Of a stretch of 64,000 nt of DNA, positions 1 to 11,145 are shown in pieces (the stretch's first letter is position 1; each line of letters opens with the position of its first letter). Source of the stretch: Tragulus kanchil (lineage: Eukaryota > Chordata > Mammalia > Artiodactyla > Tragulidae); the NCBI GenBank assembly GCA_022376925.1, contig JAIOJX010000002.1, forward strand, positions 65,496,001 to 65,560,000. The letters run 5' to 3'. The position numbers and the translations under genes are program-made. The notes beneath the pieces were generated by a model. That model had not been told where the DNA came from and ran no database searches. It saw only the letters and a program-made list of their open reading frames with translations.

Positions 1-238
1 TCAAATTCTATTTATGTTTATGCTATAGGTAATCTGTCTATAGACCAGTGTCTGAGGACAAGCAACAATCAGAAATCAATGAACTTTTTGCTAATCTTTA
101 TTAAGCATCTCGTCATAATCCTACTGAGTCTTAGAAATTAAACATAACTTCTCTTTTCAAAAAGTCAGAATCTTTCAGAAGAAGGAATATGATGTGGCTA
201 ACAGAGATGTAATCACCCGGTGATATACAGGCTTAAAG

Positions 239-558
239 GTAGCACTGTCCAATAGAAATCAACTGCAAGTCACAAATGAGAAGCCACATGTGTAATTTTA
301 AATATTTTAGCATGTCACATTGAAAATGTAAATATTAAATGAGTGAAATGAATTGTAATACTTTATTTGAATTAATATACCAGAATATCACCATCTCACA
401 ACTATATAAATTATTGATAGTATATTTTATACATTTTGCACTAAATCTTTGAATGAAATGTGAATTTCAAATTTGCAGCACATCTCAATTCGCAGCAGCC
501 ACATTTCAGGTACACAATAGCTATATGTGGCTAGTGGTTACCATACTGACTAATGCAG
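239..558 (+). mobile_element. Old hAT-type DNA transposon relic (MER3/MER33-like)
   Basis: The left end reads agcactgtccaatagaaat, and the interior contains gccacatgtg-type and gcacatctcaattcg blocks. The right end reads atgtggctagtggttacc before a degraded terminus. These are the hallmarks of the mammalian non-autonomous hAT-Charlie elements whose ends read tgtccaatagaa and whose 3' half contains tagccacatgtggctagtgg. No transposase is encoded. The right inverted terminus is decayed, so strand follows the conventional consensus. The exact subfamily name is from memory. Confidence 0.7.
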
Positions 559-791
559 GGAGAAGGATACAAAGAGTTCTTAGAGGATGTGAAGGAAAAA
601 AAAAGATCAATTCTTCCTGGGCCATCAGGAAAACTGAACAAAAGAGTCTTGAGTCTGACCCATAAAGATAAACAGGATTTTATAGCTAAAATGAAAATAG
701 ACTGAGGCCAGATTGTGAAATTCTATAATAAAGTTTGGATTTTGTCTTCTAAGCTATGACTGGGTTTTTAAGGCATGGAGTAATAGGACAG
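559..791. other. Intergenic DNA, nothing recognised
   Basis: AT-rich sequence between the hAT relic and the first SINE. I see no coding potential and no recognisable repeat. Confidence 0.5.
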
Positions 792-799
792 AGTTTTTC

Positions 800-1007
800 T
801 TTTCTTTTTTTTTTAAAGATTTATTTGTTTATTTGAGGGGGGTGGGGTGGGGAGGGAGGGGAGCAGGTGGGCCACTTCTATTGGTCTTTCATTTGTCCAT
901 TTTCATCTGTCTTTGTTCTTTGGCCCGCGTGGGCCTCCCATCGCGGTGGCCTCTGTTGTCGCAGAGCACCAGCTCTGGGTGCATGCACCCCAGAGTTCTG
1001 GCTCGGT
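800..1007 (-). mobile_element. CHR-like SINE, 5'-truncated, antisense
   Basis: On the minus strand this is the body and tail of the tRNA-derived SINE family seen in full at 4719-5034. It shows the gctctgg...ccagagc hairpin, the caatgggaggcccac-type block, the agatggatgaa-type block and an A-rich tail, which appears as T-rich sequence at 800-816 and 825-836. The tRNA head is missing. The flanking 8-bp direct repeat agtttttc at 792-799 and 1008-1015 is a plausible target-site duplication. The tail carries a G-rich tract (C-rich in SINE orientation). Confidence 0.8.
837..861 (+). other. Potential G-quadruplex tract in SINE tail
   Basis: Five G-runs of three to six bases are separated by single T or A bases, a textbook G-quadruplex pattern. 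It is the complement of the C-rich segment that precedes the A-rich tail of this SINE family; the sense version is at 4977-4999. Confidence 0.6.
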
Positions 1008-1015
1008 AGTTTTTC

Positions 1016-1419
1016 AAGCATAAATGCTAGCAGAATGGAAGACACATGGGAAAATTGGAAGAGTAGAACCAAATAGACCAGTTAGTTATATGGCTATTAA
1101 AGAATATGGGACATGAATTGAAAATATCATCACTATGCTAAAGAGTCACAAACGCAGCTATTCAATCAGATCTCTCTCTTAAACTCCAGACCTGACAATT
1201 TAATACCTTACCTATCCACAGGGATGCACAGGAGGCAGCTTTGACATAAGATAATGAACACTCAGCTCCTAATCTTCCACTGCACACAGGCTTCCCCATC
1301 TCAGATGAGGCCCTGGTCTAGCTGTTTAACTTGCAATATTAAAATTATTGTTCATTCCTCTTTTTATGTCCCACATCTAATCCCTCAGCAAATCCTTCCA
1401 CTGCTAAACACTCTTTTTC
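1016..1419. other. Intergenic DNA, nothing recognised
   Basis: Unique-looking sequence with no supported gene or repeat. The longest open frame, about 80 codons from 1254, runs into the adjacent L2 relic and is not protein-like. Confidence 0.4.
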
Positions 1420-1580
1420 TGCAAGTATACCAAGCATGTGTCTTCCTTAGGGTCTTTGCACAGATGATCCATCTGTCTAGACCATTTCTCTTCTAGTTAC
1501 CTATATGACTTACTTCCTTATTTTCCCCAAGTTAAGTAACACCTTCTCAATCAGCCTACCTTGTCAGCCTATTTAAAGTC
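1420..1580 (+). mobile_element. LINE-2 (L2) fragment
   Basis: The order of blocks (cttccttagggtctttgcac, a damaged tctagaccatttctcttc, and taacaccttctcaatcagcc) resembles the 3' ORF region of mammalian L2, which normally reads about 'tttgcacttgctgttccc...ctggaatgc...atgtcaccttctcagtgagg'. It is strongly diverged, so boundaries are approximate. Confidence 0.55.
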
Positions 1581-1584
1581 CATG

Positions 1585-2373
1585 TCCATACAGATGGCCA
1601 ACAGGCACATGGAAAAGTACTCAATATCATTAATTATTAGAAAAATAATTCAAAACTATGAGGTATTACTCACAGGTATCACTCATAGTCAAGTTATTCC
1701 TCATCAAAACTATGAGATATCACTTCACATAGATCACAACGGCTATCATCACAAAGTCTACAAGCAGTGAACACTGTGGGAGATGTGGAGAGAAAGAAAC
1801 CCTCCTACAGTGTTGACTGTTAGGGGGACTGTAAATAGGTTCAGCCACCATGAACAGTATGGAGGTTTCCCAGAACACTGAAAGTTACCACATGATCCAG
1901 TAATACCACTTTGGGCATATATCTGGAGATAATTCTAATTCAACAAGATAGATGCACTGCAAGGCTCACGTGACACTAAACTAAATGTCCATCACCAGAT
2001 GAATGTTTAAAGAAGATGGTATGCATACACAATAGAATATTATTCAGCCTTAAAAATAATAAAATGATGCTATTTGCAGCAAGAGGGATGGGCTTAGCAA
2101 TTATTATACTAAGGGAAATAAGCCAGGCTGAGAAAGACAAATATCATAAGATATCACTTGTATGTGGAACCTAAATATGACACAAATTAATGTAGACTCA
2201 CAAATATAGAAAATAAACCTACGGTTACCAAAGAAGAAAGGGGGAGGTATAAATTAGGAGTTTGGGATTAACATATACACACCACTATGTATTAAACAGA
2301 TAACCAACAAGGACCTACTGTACAACATAAGGAACTACTCAGTATTTTGTAATAAGATATAAGAGAAAAGAAT
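1585..2373 (+). mobile_element. Older L1 3' end
   Basis: This follows the end of L1 ORF2 and the 3' UTR on the plus strand. Markers are gagatatcacttcacat, ggagatgtggagagaaag, the block encoding a ...W..Y..NRILF/SAL-type C-terminus (acaatagaatattattcagc), and the 3' UTR landmark aacaaggacctactgtac. All reading frames are broken by stops and indels. There is no clear poly(A) tail before the adjacent SINE. Confidence 0.85.
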
Positions 2374-2381
2374 CTTAAAAA

Positions 2382-2626
2382 GCTTCCCTGGTGGTCCAGT
2401 GGGTAGAGTTCACCTTGCAGTGCAAGGGCACTGGTTTAATCCCTGGCCCAGGAGGATCCTGTGTGCGGCAGAGCAGCTGGACCTGTGTGTCCAATTACGA
2501 GCTGGTGCTCTGGAACGCATGCACCCAGGGCTGGTGCTCTGCACTGAGAGGGGCCACTGCAATGGGAAGCCCACATACACTGAAGAATAAAAAAGGCGGA
2601 TGAAAAATTAAAATGATGACTTTACC
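2382..2626 (+). mobile_element. CHR-like tRNA-derived SINE
   Basis: It begins gcttccctggtggtccagtg, the tRNA-like head, with a diverged B-box region around gcactggtttaatccctgg. It continues through ctggacctgtgtgtccaatt and the hairpin region to agaataaaaaaggcggatga. The flanking 8-bp direct repeat cttaaaaa occurs at 2374-2381 and 2627-2634. It is more diverged than the copies at 4719 and 61512, so it is an older insertion of the same family. It does not encode protein. Confidence 0.88.
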
Positions 2627-2634
2627 CTTAAAAA

Positions 2635-3229
2635 TATATATTGCCTCAATAAAGCTAAACTTTACAAATATAAATAAATAAACTGCATGGATATCCTCCA
2701 ACCCACACCTGATGAAGGGCATGAGGGAACTTGTTGAGGTCATACAAATGTATCATATAAGGCTACGTGTTACATGAGTGTGCATATAGGATACAAGTAA
2801 CCAGTTCATACATTTTAGATAGGTGGAGATAACTACATGTATTTACTGCAAAAAGGAAAACTACTAAAAAATATTGAATTTGTAGTGTGTTTATGTTTTA
2901 GTCATATCATTTATCGATTCTGAAACTATGTATGAGTCATGCAATTAAGTACATATATTATAGATAATGAAAATTAACTCTATTCCTTTGGAGAAGACAC
3001 TTACATGTATGGGGAAAAGAAATAACACAGAAAATACACTCTAATCTTATAAGGTAATTGGAGACAGAAATGGCTTTCACACATATGCACATACATTCTT
3101 TATAGATTCAGGTGTGTATGAAGAAATAAAGATACAAGAGACAGACAGATATCTTAACTGTTCTTTGAGAGGGTCTAGAAGAAATGTTACATCAGTAAGA
3201 TTAAGTATATCTAGTGCCCAGGTCTTGAT
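2635..3229. other. Intergenic DNA, nothing recognised
   Basis: AT-rich sequence with no supported repeat, RNA gene or exon. Confidence 0.45.
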
Positions 3230-3240
3230 TTCCACATACT

Positions 3241-4473
3241 ATTTTTTTTTTCAAACTTTTATTTTACTTTTAACTTTTACAGAGTTTTGTTGTTTACAGA
3301 TATGTATGTTCTCAGATTAGTCATATGTATATCCCCCCCACCCCACCCCTCCAGACTGTCATACAGCACCCGTGAAGGATCTACTTTTCTCACAGAGCAA
3401 TGACTATAGCTATTTTCTTCACACATGATAGTACAGGCCTTCATGCTACTTCCTTTACACCTCTCACCCACTGTTCCTTCCCCACAATGTCCATATGTCC
3501 ACTGTCCATGTCTGTCTTTCTGTCGCTTCACTGCATGTGCCATCATCACCGTCCTACTAGATTCCATATATATGTGTTAGTATATTGTACTTGTCCTTCT
3601 CTTTTTGACTGACTTCACTTTTTATTGATAGGTTCTAGAGCCAGCCACCTCATTAGGGCTGATTCTTCTAAATTTCTCTTTACAGCTGTGTAGTATTCCA
3701 TTGTATATACGTACCAGAGCTTTTGGATCCATTCGTTCGTCGATGGGCATCTAGGTTGCTTCCATGTTCTAGCTATTGTATAGAGAGCTGCAATGAACAC
3801 TGGGGTACAGGTGCTTCTTTCAGATTTAATTTCATCAGGGTATAAGCTAAGAGTGGGATTGCTGGGTTGTATGGTGCTTCTATTTTTAGTTTTTTAAGGA
3901 ATATCCATATGGTCTTCCATAGAAGCTGTATCAATCTACATTCCCACCAGCAATGCAGGAGTGTTCCCTTTTCTCCGCACCCTCTCCAGCATTTGTCTGT
4001 CGATTTGTGGATGATGGTCATTCTGACGGGTGTGAGGTGATATCTCATTGTAGTTTTGATTTGCATTTCTCTAATAATAAGCGAAGTTGAGCATCATTTC
4101 ATGTGTTTTTGGGCCATCTGTATGTACTCTTTGGAGAGGTGTCTGTTTAGGTCCTTTTCCCATTTTTTGATTGGGTTGTTCGTTTTTCCAGTGCTGAGTT
4201 GTCTCAATTGCTTGTAGATTTTGGAGATTAATTCTTTGTCTGCTATTTCATTTGCTATGATTTTCTCCCATTCTGTGGGCCGTCTGTTCAGCTTTTTTGT
4301 AATTTCTCTTGCTGTACGAAAGCTATTAAGTTTCATTAGGTCCCACATGTTCATTTTTGTTTTAGTTCTGCTAGTCTAGTAGGTGGATCAGAGAAGATCT
4401 TGCTTTGATTTATGTCCTTGAGTGTTTTGCCTATATTCTCCTCTAAGAGTTTGATGGTTTCTGGCCTTACATT
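3241..4473 (-). mobile_element. 5'-truncated young L1 with target-site duplication
   Basis: Read on the minus strand this is the last third of L1 ORF2 plus the 3' UTR and poly(A), which appears as a T-run at 3241-3251. The 14-bp repeat ttccacatactatt lies at 3230-3243 and 4472-4485, so this is a canonical target-primed insertion with 5' truncation. The ORF2 C-terminus includes the cysteine-rich segment, with CWRGCGEKG and HCWWEC motifs (3960-4010 region). The frame is broken: a stop follows the MAQKHMK segment near 4094, and a frameshift lies near 3790. The 3' UTR contains a G-rich tract on the minus strand at 3333-3352. It is not functional. Confidence 0.95.
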
Positions 4474-4718
4474 CCACATACTATTCTCTATTAAAAGAAA
4501 ACACAGCTTTTTGGATAAATGGCTAACTCCATGTTAGGGCAAGAAACTACAAGAGAAACTGGAATACTTTGGTATCTCAGAAGGTAAGGAAGTGCTCAAG
4601 GAATCATGGTGATATCTCAAGAGGTCACAGTAGCCAGCTTGAAGGAAATCCTACTGGTCAAATCTGGGACTACACGTGATTCAGGTAATTATAAATAATT
4701 ATAAAACATGCATTGTCA

Positions 4719-5034
4719 GGCTTCCCTGGTGGTCCAGTGGGTAAGGACACCACCTTGCAGTGCAAGGGGCGCCGGTTCAATCCCTGGCCTGGGAGGATAC
4801 CATGTGGCGCGGAGCGGCTGGACCCATGTGTCCAATTACCGAGCCGGAGCTCTGGAGCGCATGCGCCCAGAGCCGGTGCTCTGGGACAACAGAGGCCACT
4901 GCGATGGGAGGCCCACATGGGCTGAAGAACAAAGATGGATGAAACTAGACAAATGAAAGACCAAGGGAAGTGGCCCGCCCACCCCCCACCCTCCCCACCG
5001 TGCAAAAATAAATAAATAAATAAATGTTTAAAAA
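4719..5034 (+). mobile_element. CHR-like SINE, full length, well preserved
   Basis: This is the best reference copy of the family in the window, 316 bp. It has a tRNA-like head (ggcttccctggtggtccagt, with ggttcaatccctgg as B-box-like promoter). It then runs through gctggacccatgtgtccaat, a GC-rich hairpin at 4844-4876, gatgggaggcccacatgggc, and a C-rich segment at 4977-4999 before an (aaat)n tail. The 11-bp direct repeat atgcattgtca at 4708-4718 and 5035-5045 marks a perfect target-site duplication. It is a non-coding element, normally transcribed by RNA polymerase III and mobilised by L1. Confidence 0.93.
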
Positions 5035-5045
5035 ATGCATTGTCA

Positions 5046-5974
5046 TCTATTGAGTACAGGAAAAAAGCCATGAGTCCACCATCTAGTTTGAATAAACAAG
5101 TTTAAAAAAATGAAAAATTAAAGAAGGGAAATGTGTTCCTTATAGTAGAATAAATGCAGAGTAATAGATTTAGAAAATTATCAGTAGATATGAAAGTAGT
5201 GGTAGAAAGTATGCTGAGAAACAGAAACTTAAATATTCTTCAGTTATCTCCCTACAAGTTACTTACTAATTATAAAGCGAAAAGTTGACTTTACAACAGA
5301 GAATCCTGTTGATCATCACCAGGAGATCAAAGCTAACATCACCAACACTGGAACAACTCAGTGTCTTTTGACACCTGACATCAAGTACTGAAAAAACTGA
5401 CCATCATTTTAGTGATTTTCTTCTAAAAAGTGTGTAACATTAACAAATGAAACAAAACAAATCCAAATCAAATGTCATTGGTCTGAATTCTTCAAAAATG
5501 TCAAGATCAAGAGACCAGGTTGAACGAGTAAAACTTGACAAAAAAGTTCAATACATGATTCTGTACTGAACTCTGGGTCAGGAATAAAACAATGTAAAGG
5601 ACATTATTGGAAAAATTCATGAAATGTGAATGAGGATACTGGATTATTTAACAGCAGTATGTCAATATTTTATATTCTGATTTTTAATAACTAAAATGCA
5701 ATTATGTTTAAAAATGTCTTTATTCTTAGGAAATACACATGGAAGCATTTAGAATTTAAGGTACACAGTATCTTCAACTTCCTCCCCAAAATTAAGGAAC
5801 AGAAATCTGTATTTATGTACATGTTTGTAGACAGATTAGAAAAGCAAATGGAGCAAAGGTCTGTGGTATTTCTTTGTACAATTTTGCAACTCTTCAATAA
5901 GTATGAAATAATATTATTTCTTTAATGCCTTCTGCTGCTCATCATTTACTCAAGTTGTCTTATGCTTATGTTCT
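5046..5974. other. Intergenic DNA, nothing recognised
   Basis: AT-rich sequence. Short overlapping open frames at 5691-5925 on both strands are mutual shadows and not protein-like. Confidence 0.45.
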
Positions 5975-6165
5975 TTATTTTTCATAGCACTTACTGTCTT
6001 TTATCATTTATTACTGATCACCTATTTGATCTACCTAGAACAACTAAAATATAAACCAATAAGGGCAGCATCTGTGCCTCTTGTGGTTCCTTGATATAGT
6101 TTAAGCTAGCTCCTAAGAAGTGCTTGGCACAAAGTAGATGCCCAATAATTCTCTGCTATATGATG
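5975..6165 (+). mobile_element. L2 3' end
   Basis: Landmarks in order are atagcacttactgtctttta, aataagggcagcatctgtgc, and gtgcttggcacaaagtagat followed by gcccaataattctctgc. This matches the L2 3' end with its 'gggcaggg...tgcctggcacatagtaggcgctcaataaat' signature. Part of it, from 6031, is copied at 7173-7307 by the duplication described below. Confidence 0.8.
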
Positions 6166-6311
6166 AGAGAGACGATTTTTTAAAAATGAACTAGGAAGTG
6201 ATGATGCAAGAGACAGATTACTAAATCAGTGATCACTAACATCATCATAAAACATTCTCCAGCCAAGCACGATGGATGAACACACAATCAAATACTTACT
6301 GGGTACCCAAA

Positions 6312-6490
6312 ATAATTCCAAGTGCTTTACTTTACACACTTATTCAATCAACCAAAATTTGTGAGATAGGTATCAACATCTTCGCTTTACAAATGAGAAA
6401 CCTGAAGCATAAAGAGGTAAATAGCTTTGCCAAGGTCACCTAACTAGTAAGCAGTGGGGACAGAAAGAGAAATCCAGATACTCTGGCTCC
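6312..6490 (+). mobile_element. MIR SINE relic (copied at 7454-7632)
   Basis: The segment ttacaaatgagaaacctgaa followed by gaggtaaatagctttgcc and aaggtcacctaactagtaag is the MIR core/3' signature. It is ancient and shared across mammals. The second copy arises from duplication A. Confidence 0.8.
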
Positions 6491-6544
6491 TGTCTTTTGA
6501 AGCAAAGAAAGAGGCAATATAGGACAACACAAAAGTAGGATCGG

Positions 6545-6725
6545 GATCAGATGCACTTGGAGGTGAGTACTGAATCTATCACATATTAGCTATGTCATTT
6601 TGAGATAGCGACTTAATTAATCTGTTACAAAGTTTCCTAATTTCAAAAGATGAAAATGACATCTAATACACAGAAATATGAGATATAAATGAGATGAGAA
6701 AAAGTACCTGATGGTGCCTGGAAAA
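6545..6725 (+). mobile_element. MIR SINE relic (copied at 7687-7867)
   Basis: attagctatgtcattttgag, gtttcctaatttcaaaagat, gatataaatgagatgagaaa and gtacctgatggtgcctgg align in order with the MIR core. The consensus reads about 'tagctgtgtgaccttgggc...cctcagtttcctcatctgtaaaatg...taaatgag...agtgcctgg'. Confidence 0.75.
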
Positions 6726-7849
6726 TCATAACTTAATCACTATTAGACTTACCCTCCTTCAAGTGAGTGACTATTACTGCGGTTGTTGGTTTTTTAGGCT
6801 GGCTTACTAAGTGGTGATATTGTTGAATAAGCTAGGGAACAAGTGAAAATCATGATAAATTTCTATTTCTGGTATCATTCACTGTTTGGTCTCTAGCATA
6901 AGTAGACACATTTTCTCCACCCATAGTTTGACCCAGTGTTCTATGTACATTATCCCTTCATGGTATAGGCAAATTAACCATTTGAGGATGGTCTACATTG
7001 GAAATAAAATATTCAAGTACAGCATAAATTGAATTTGAACAGGATCGCTTTTGGTCTGTTCTTGAAATCAGAGTGATCTGGGGACTTCCAGATGAGGGGG
7101 AAGTAAAACCAAAGTAATACTTCTTATGTGAAGAGAGCTGTACATGGAAAAGAGTGCAAGGAGTGGATATGTCTACCTAGACCAACTAAAATCTACACAA
7201 ATAAGGGCAGCATCTGTGCCTCTTGTGGTTCCTTGATATAGTTTAAGCTAGCTCCTAAGAAGTGCTTGGCACAAAGTAGATGCCCAATAATTCTCTGCTA
7301 TATGATAAGAGAGACGATTTTTTAAAAATGAACTAGGAAGTGATGATGCAAGAGACAGATTACTAAATCAGTGATCACTAACATCATCATAAAACATTCT
7401 CCAGCCAAGCACGATGGATGAACACACAATCAAATACTTACTGGGTACCCAAAATAATTCCAAGTGCTTTACTTTACACACTTATTCAATCAACCAAAAT
7501 TTGTGAGATAGGTATCAACATCTTCGCTTTACAAATGAGAAACCTGAAGCATAAAGAGGTAAATAGCTTTGCCAAGGTCACCTAACTAGTAAGCAGTGGG
7601 GACAGAAAGAGAAATCCAGATACTCTGGCTCCTGTCTTTTGAAGCAAAGAAAGAGGCAATATAGGACAACACAAAAGTAGGATCGGGATCAGATGCACTT
7701 GGAGGTGAGTACTGAATCTATCACATATTAGCTATGTCATTTTGAGATAGCGACTTAATTAATCTGTTACAAAGTTTCCTAATTTCAAAAGATGAAAATG
7801 ACATCTAATACACAGAAATATGAGATATAAATGAGATGAGAAAAAGTAC

Positions 7850-10052
7850 CTGATGGTGCCTGGAAAATCATAACTTAATCACTATTAGACTTACCCTCCT
7901 TCAAGTGAGTGACTATTACTGCGGTTGTTGGTTTTTTAGGCTGGCTTACTAAGTGGTGATATTGTTGAATAAGCTAGGGAACAAGTGAAAATCATGATAA
8001 ATTTCTATTTCTGGTATCATTCACTGTTTGGTCTCTAGCATAAGTAGACACATTTTCTCCACCCATAGTTTGACCCAGTGTTCTATGTACATTATCCCTT
8101 CATGGTATAGGCAAATTAACCATTTGAGGATGGTCTACATTGGAAATAAAATATTCAAGTACAGCATAAATTGAATTTGAACAGGATCGCTTTTGGTCTG
8201 TTCTTGAAATCAGAGTGATCTGGGGACTTCCAGATGAGGGGGAAGTAAAACCAAAGTAATACTTCTTATGTGAAGAGAGCTGTACATGGAAAAGAGTGCA
8301 AGGAGTGGATATGTCTAAAGGCTACATGACTATACCATGCCTTTTGTACTGTTATGATTTTATGAAATATCATTAATGATTTTATAGAATGTCATTTAAT
8401 GTTAGTCCTACTCAGTGTAATGTTTTACTTATGTCACTGCAGACTCCCTCTCTGTTGATGTTTTAGGTCCATTCTCCATATATGACATTAAGTAGTTACT
8501 AGTTAGTGAACTATGTATCTAAACCTAGTATAAGGGTAGAGATTTTGCTGCTTTTATCAACTGCTTATTAATAAAGCAAAAAAATAAAAACAAAATTTCT
8601 GATGTTCTTGAGGAAAAAATATATCAGATAAACAAGATCTCAAATTAACAGCTTCACTTGAGACTCTGGAACTCAAAGATGACAGAAAAGGTAAGGATCA
8701 GTGTTTAGAGACAGGTACTTGAACAATATTTACTCATATGGGGAATGTACTTTACCTATTACATAATATAAATGAGACTGACTTTACCTCTGCATCAAAT
8801 CATGTAACCTGATGTACCTTAGCTTGGAATCAACATGTTTTCAAGTCTTGTGTGACTTCTTGCATTAGGCACAAAGTGTTTTAAATTTAGGTCACATTGC
8901 AATATTTAATGTCATAGTTTGTACTATCCTTAGTCATTTATATATACTAACTTGCACAAGTACCTGATGGTGCCTGAAATCATAATTAATAAGCTAAGGA
9001 GTGACTATTACTGCGGTGGTTGGTTTTTTAGGCTGGCTTACTAAGTGGTGATATTGTTGAATAAGCTAGGGAACAAGTGAAAATCATGATAAATTTCTAT
9101 TTCTGGTATCATTCACTGTTTGGTCTCTAGCATAAGTAGACACATTTTCTCCACCCATAGTTTGACCCAGTGTTCTATGTACATTATCCCTTCATGGTAT
9201 AGGCAAATTAACCATTTGAGGATGGTCTACATTGGAAATAAAATATTCAAGTACAGCATAAATTGAATTTGAACAGGATCGCTTTTGGTCTGTTCTTGAA
9301 ATCAGAGTGATCTGGGGACTTCCAGATGAGGGGGAAGTAAAACCAAAGTAATACTTCTTATGTGAAGAGAGCTGTACATGGAAAAGAGTGCAAGGAGTGG
9401 ATATGTCTAAAGGCTACATGACTATACCATGCCTTTTGTACTGTTATGATTTTATGAAATATCATTAATGATTTTATAGAATGTCATTTAATGTTAGTCC
9501 TACTCAGTGTAATGTTTTACTTATGTCACTGCAGACTCCCTCTCTGTTGATGTTTTAGGTCCATTCTCCATATATGACATTAAGTAGTTACTAGTTAGTG
9601 AACTATGTATCTAAACCTAGTATAAGGGTAGAGATTTTGCTGCTTTTATCAACTGCTTATTAATAAAGCAAAAAAATAAAAACAAAATTTCTGATGTTCT
9701 TGAGGAAAAAATATATCAGATAAACAAGATCTCAAATTAACAGCTTCACTTGAGACTCTGGAACTCAAAGATGACAGAAAAGGTAAGGATCAGTGTTTAG
9801 AGACAGGTACTTGAACAATATTTACTCATATGGGGAATGTACTTTACCTATTACATAATATAAATGAGACTGACTTTACCTCTGCATCAAATCATGTAAC
9901 CTGATGTACCTTAGCTTGGAATCAACATGTTTTCAAGTCTTGTGTGACTTCTTGCATTAGGCACAAAGTGTTTTAAATTTAGGTCACATTGCAATATTTA
10001 ATGTCATAGTTTGTACTATCCTTAGTCATTTATATATACTAACTTGCACAAG
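7850..10052 (+). repeat. Tandem duplication B (1.09 kb x 2)
   Basis: Copy 1 is about 7850-8960 and copy 2 is 8961-10052, offset 1092. The first ~40 bases of copy 2 are a shrunken version of copy 1, with several small deletions between gtacctgatggtgcctg and gtgactattactgcgg. After that the copies agree almost perfectly up to cttgcacaag. Copy 1 overlaps the second copy of duplication A. Confidence 0.95.
8316..8958. other. Intergenic DNA, nothing recognised (copied at 9408-10050)
   Basis: AT-rich sequence with no supported gene or recognised repeat. The second copy comes from duplication B. Confidence 0.45.
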
Positions 10053-11004
10053 TCTACCAACATTCGGTGTATCTCTTTGTATATCAATCATGAATAATGA
10101 GTAAAGATTATATGAAATTTACTCTGAAATAATTTCGTCCTAGGCTTCCTTTGTTTCAATTTGTTATAATGTGGATACACTTACAAAGCTTTAGAATTAG
10201 CTAAATATATATGATTTTAAAATTGCGGCTTTAAGAGTGAATCCAATAATTAATCACTGTTAGAATCATTAAAATATGAAAATGTATTAGTGTTTTGATT
10301 AAAAATCCAACCGTTTGCCTAAAGTACTCTATATGAATCCAAGTAAAATTGATATAGAAATAAAAATTACTTGAGTTCTAAAAGAACTATATGGTATATT
10401 GTATACTGTTTAAAATGTTTCAGTTTTTATCAGTGATTTTAAATACATTGCACTAGATAGACTATCTGTAACTACTTGTTAGTATCCATTATTTTATGGT
10501 TTCTCCAACTAGTTACACATTCTAAGCATCTGCTAAAGCTCAAATTCTGCCCTTGCTTCCTGTAGAGGAGTTAAGGATTATTTGCTTTAATATGGTTCAT
10601 TTATGTCTGTGGTATGTGATAAAGGTGGTGATTTCTTGACACAGTAATACAGATGAGTTTTCCCCATTAAAAGCTCTGTGGGGGCGGGGGGTGCTTATAA
10701 ACCACTGTGTGGTCTTGTAAATTGTGCAGTGTTGTGGGATATTTTCCTCCCAGGTTTGGATCAGAATAATAAGTACATATGAAATTGCCAAGAACATCCA
10801 AAAAGAAAGTGAAACCACCCAAAACAAACAAAACAAAGACTAATATCATTTTAAGAAAAAATCTTGAAAAATTGCTTGACATGAATGAAATATTTCCAAG
10901 AATGCTACCAAGAATATAAAAATGAGAATATATATATGTGTATGCTCCTATTTAAAATAAGAAAATTATAGAAATATACTAAAGCTATAGTAATACCAGT
11001 AATA
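10053..11004. other. Intergenic DNA, nothing recognised
   Basis: AT-rich single-copy sequence. The minus-strand open frame at 10597-10836 lacks splice signals and similarity that I can recognise. Confidence 0.45.
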
Positions 11005-11145
11005 GTAGAACAAATGGTATTTATTAAGCACTAACTCTGCTAGATACTCCACTAATTGCCTTTCCTTGATTTACTTTGTTTAATCACAACAATCACACTA
11101 GGCAATTAATATCATGTTACAGATGAGTAAATAAATGACTTCTTT
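11005..11145 (+). mobile_element. MIR SINE relic
   Basis: The segment atttattaagcactaactct, then gtttaatcacaacaatcaca, then gttacagatgagtaaataaa resembles the MIR order 'tactatgtgccaggcactg...ttaatcctcacaacaacc...ttttacagatgagg'. It is strongly decayed. Confidence 0.55.

Larger units (their letters stand above)
6031..8315 (+). repeat. Tandem duplication A (1.14 kb x 2)
   Basis: Copy 1 is 6031-7172 and copy 2 is 7173-8315, offset 1142. They are almost identical; for example tatatgatgagag at copy 1 differs by one base from tatatgataagag in copy 2. The first 30 bases of copy 2 are noisy. The unit contains the L2 3' end and two MIR relics. Confidence 0.97.

Noticed and set aside
4713..4956. Several overlapping open frames of 60-80 codons with GC-rich composition
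   Set aside because: All lie inside the tRNA-derived SINE, which is non-coding. The same frames occur in its other copies.
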